Shown here one piece after another: positions 61,834 through 64,000 of a DNA stretch of 64,000 bases (its first letter is position 1; each line of letters opens with the position of its first letter). The DNA is from Leifsonia xyli (GTDB lineage: Bacteria > Actinomycetota > Actinomycetes > Actinomycetales > Microbacteriaceae). Made by a program: the position numbers and the translations under genes. The stretch covers positions 2,170,001 to 2,234,000 of the forward strand of contig CP014761.1 of assembly GCA_001647635.1 (NCBI GenBank), in the 5' to 3' direction. The notes beneath the pieces are model-generated. The model did no database searches, was not told the DNA's origin, and was given only the letters and a program-made list of their open reading frames with translations.

Positions 61834-63146
61834 CACGCGCCTCCCAGCATCCCGATCAGCGCCTCCAGGCGCGCCCACGACTCGGCCGGCAGGGCCGGCT
61901 CGCCGATTCCCTGACGCAGGAACGCGTCGATCGCGTCCGCGTGCGCGACCGCCGCATCCACCTTCGGGTTGGTGCCCGGCTTGTACGCCCCGACGTCGAG
62001 CAGGTCCTGAGCGGCGACCTTGGCGGCGAGGATGCTGCGCAACGCCACAGCCGTGGCGCGCTGCTGCGGCGTGGTCACCCGCGACGCGAGCCGGGAAACC
62101 GAGCCGAGCACGTCCACGGAGGGGAAATGCCCGATCACCGAGAGTTTCCGGTCGAGCACGACGTGCCCGTCGAGGATGGAGCGCGCCGCGTCCGCGATGG
62201 GCTCGTTGTGGTCGTCGCCGTCCACCAGGACGGTGTAGAGGCCGGTGATGGAGCCGGTCTCGCCCGTCCCCGCGCGCTCCAGCAGTTGCGCCAGCAGGGA
62301 GAACGTCGACGGCGGGTAGCCGCGGGTGGCCGGAGGCTCGCCCGCCGACAGGCCGATCTCGCGCTGCGCCATGGCGACGCGGGTCAGGGAGTCCATCATC
62401 AGGACGACGTCGGCCCCCTGGTCGCGGAAGGCCTCCGCGATGCGCGTCGCGGCGAACGCGGCGCGGAGACGCATCACCGCGGGCTCGTCGGAGGTCGCGA
62501 CGACCACGACCGAGCGCGCGAGCCCGGCGGGACCCAGGTCGTCCTCGAGGAACTCCCGCACCTCGCGGCCCCGCTCCCCGACCAACGCGATCACCGAGAC
62601 CTGCGCGTCGGTGCCGCGGGCGATCATCGACAGCAGCGACGACTTGCCGACGCCGGATCCGGCGAAGAGGCCGAGTCGCTGCCCGCGTCCGGCGGTCACC
62701 ATGGTGTCGAGTACGCGGACCCCGAGGCCGAGGGGCTGCAGGATGCGCGCGCGGCGCATCGCGTCGGGCGCGCGGTTGCCGAGGTCGACGAAGCCGTCCG
62801 GCTCGATCGGTCCGCGCCCGTCGACGGGACGGCCGAGCGCGTCGATCACGCGTCCCAGCATCCCGCGCCCGGTCGGCACGAGGAGCGGCGCACGGACCGC
62901 TCGCGCCGGCGCACCCGCGGCCACCCCGGTCAACGGGCCGTACGGCATGACGCGCACGCGATCGGCCGTCGTCGCGACCACCTCCGCGTGCACACCGGGT
63001 TCCTCGCCGATGACGACCACGTCGCCGATCGCCGCGCGAAGACCCTCGAGCTCGGCGCCGAGACCCACCACGCCGGTCACGCGGCCGACGCGCTCGACGC
63101 CGGCGGCCGCGACGGCGGCGTCCCAGCCGGTCAGCACGGCGCTCAC
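61833..63146 (-). CDS. fliI: Flagellar export ATPase FliI
   Basis: 437 residues from a GTG. Walker A AGSGVGKSS at 162-170, Walker B region VVLMMDSLTRVAMAQREIGLS near 233-253, and LPAESW at the C-terminus match FliI. The N-terminal FliH-binding helix is short. It forms the hexamer that feeds substrates to FlhA and FlhB. Overlaps fliH by 4 bp. Confidence 0.97.
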   Translation of the reverse strand: MSAVLTGWDAAVAAAGVERVGRVTGVVGLGAELEGLRAAIGDVVVIGEEPGVHAEVVATTADRVRVMPYGPLTGVAAGAPARAVRAPLLVPTGRGMLGRVIDALGRPVDGRGPIEPDGFVDLGNRAPDAMRRARILQPLGLGVRVLDTMVTAGRGQRLGLFAGSGVGKSSLLSMIARGTDAQVSVIALVGERGREVREFLEDDLGPAGLARSVVVVATSDEPAVMRLRAAFAATRIAEAFRDQGADVVLMMDSLTRVAMAQREIGLSAGEPPATRGYPPSTFSLLAQLLERAGTGETGSITGLYTVLVDGDDHNEPIADAARSILDGHVVLDRKLSVIGHFPSVDVLGSVSRLASRVTTPQQRATAVALRSILAAKVAAQDLLDVGAYKPGTNPKVDAAVAHADAIDAFLRQGIGEPALPAESWARLEALIGMLGGA

Positions 63147-63748
63147 GAGAGCACCTCGCGAGCGCGTGCGAGCGCCTCGCCGACACGCGCATCCAGCCAG
63201 CCGCCGGGCAGTTCTCCGATCGCGTCGCCACGGGCCAGCGTCGGATCGGCGACCAGGCGCACGTCCTCCGGTGCGAGCCCGGCCGCGCGCAGCTCCTCGG
63301 CATCCGCGGGGTTCAGCCGGACGACCGGCACCGCTCCCCCGTCCGCCGCCGCCACGACGCGCTCGACCGCCGCGCGCGCAGCCGCGACGCGGTCGCCCAG
63401 GGCCACGCCGACCACAGCGGTCGCGAGCTCGAACGCCGCCTCCACGAGAGCGGACTCCGCCTCCGCGAGAAGCGGCACGGTCGCCTCCCGCAGCTCCACC
63501 GCGGCACCGCGCAGCGCCCGAGCGAGCACGGCGATGTGGTCGGACGCCTCGGCGCTCTCGGCCGCGCGCGCGTCCTCCGCGCCGGCCAGCCAGCGCTCCT
63601 GCTCCTCCGCCGCCGCACGGCGCCCCTCGGCGAAGCCGGCGGCGTACCCGCGGGAGCGGGCGGCCGCCATCGCGGCACGCTCCTGCTCCGTCTCGGCGAG
63701 CACCGGGACGGCGAACGGCTCGAAGGCGAGCGCGGCGTCACTCGACAT
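63143..63748 (-). CDS. fliH: Flagellar assembly protein FliH
   Basis: 201 residues. The N-terminal half is helical and rich in Ala, Glu and Arg, with a GYAAGFAEGRRAAAEE repeat (33-48) of the FliH type. The C-terminal domain contains AAFELATAVVGVALGDR and VVRLNPADAEELRAAGL near 148-164. It regulates FliI. It overlaps fliG by 11 bp and fliI by 4 bp. Confidence 0.9.
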   Translation of the reverse strand: MSSDAALAFEPFAVPVLAETEQERAAMAAARSRGYAAGFAEGRRAAAEEQERWLAGAEDARAAESAEASDHIAVLARALRGAAVELREATVPLLAEAESALVEAAFELATAVVGVALGDRVAAARAAVERVVAAADGGAVPVVRLNPADAEELRAAGLAPEDVRLVADPTLARGDAIGELPGGWLDARVGEALARAREVLS

Positions 63749-64000
63749 ACGCGTCCTCGTCCCCGCGCTGCACGGTGATCGCGCCGGTGGCCTCCAGGTC
63801 GCGGATTGAGCGCACGATCTCGGCGCGCGCGTCCTCCACCTGCGAGACCCGAACCGGGCCCAGGATGCGGACCTCGTCCTCCAGGATCTCCCGATTGCGC
63901 TCCGACAGGTTCATGGTGATGACCTCGGTGACCGCCTCGGTGGCGCCCTTCATCGCGACCGCCAGCACCGCCGCGTCCACACCGCGCAGCACCTGCTGCA
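63738..64000 (-). CDS. fliG: Flagellar motor switch protein FliG, C-terminal part (runs off the right edge)
   Basis: The last 87 codons are in the window. VLAVAMKGATEAVTEVITMNLSERNREILEDEV and GPVRVSQVEDARAEIVRSIRDLEATGAI are the conserved C-terminal FliG segments that touch the stator and FliM. The remainder lies beyond position 64000. First flagellar gene visible in block B. Confidence 0.93.
   Translation of the reverse strand, partial: QQVLRGVDAAVLAVAMKGATEAVTEVITMNLSERNREILEDEVRILGPVRVSQVEDARAEIVRSIRDLEATGAITVQRGDEDAYVE

Noticed and set aside
1..64000. CRISPR arrays, tRNA or rRNA genes, prophage
   Set aside because: No regularly spaced repeats, tRNA-like cloverleafs, rRNA sequence or phage structural genes were recognised on reading either strand.

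Overview
The window is very GC-rich, with gene-dense, end-overlapping operons, GTG starts and leaderless-type promoters. It carries a flagellar gene set, Actinobacteria-type sugar ABC transporters and many small actinobacterial hypothetical proteins. This fits a motile member of the Microbacteriaceae (Leifsonia-like). The family call is an inference from gene content; no rRNA or other phylogenetic marker is present.

Layout. (1) 1-2038: the start of a ROK-family gene running off the left edge, an ArsR/AHSA1 regulator-effector pair and an alpha/beta hydrolase. (2) 2049-18863: two divergent carbohydrate operons around a DeoR-type regulator. The minus operon holds an FGGY kinase, a YihT/LacD-like class I aldolase, a racemase-like protein, a GH13_18 phosphorylase-like enzyme, a clan GH-D-like alpha-glycosidase and a double metallo-beta-lactamase-fold protein. 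The plus operon holds DeoR, a DUF1537 sugar-acid kinase, a class II aldolase/decarboxylase, a heterodimeric ABC exporter and a GH84 enzyme. (3) 18924-26285: a Stealth-type sugar-phosphate transferase, then a GH2 beta-mannosidase-like gene with a phosphoesterase, divergent from two Gfo/Idh/MocA oxidoreductases, with a LacI-type operator between them. (4) 26286-37529: a housekeeping and hypothetical stretch (membrane proteins, an interrupted lipoprotein gene, SDR, HAD phosphatase, small acidic proteins, a 950-residue membrane hydrolase, a TMEM175-like channel, and a TetR/DUF4386 pair with twin operators). (5) 37507-48557: flagellar block A: csrA, a hypothetical gene, flhA, flhB, fliR, fliQ, fliP and fliO on minus; fliN and fliM on minus; flbD, motA and motB on plus. 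A SUMF1-like gene is lodged between fliO and fliN. (6) 48574-57513: a cell-wall-binding-repeat surface protein, an arabinofuranosidase/ABC uptake operon with its LacI regulator, and a UPF0014 permease. (7) 57612-64000: flagellar block B: flgE, flgD, fliK, an NlpC/P60 hydrolase, fliJ, fliI, fliH and the end of fliG, all minus.

The most informative non-coding signals are these. Three matches to the sigma-28 flagellar promoter pattern (TAAC, 15 bp, GCCGATAG) lie before fliO, fliM and flbD. Two 54-bp elements with shared ends lie in frame inside two unrelated genes. Two 56-bp palindromic elements are intergenic. Clear palindromic operators accompany the ArsR, TetR and LacI genes. Four genes (both ABC exporter halves, one oxidoreductase and motA) each carry what looks like a single missing base, each explainable by shortening of a G or C run. 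Sequencing error is the first explanation to test for these.
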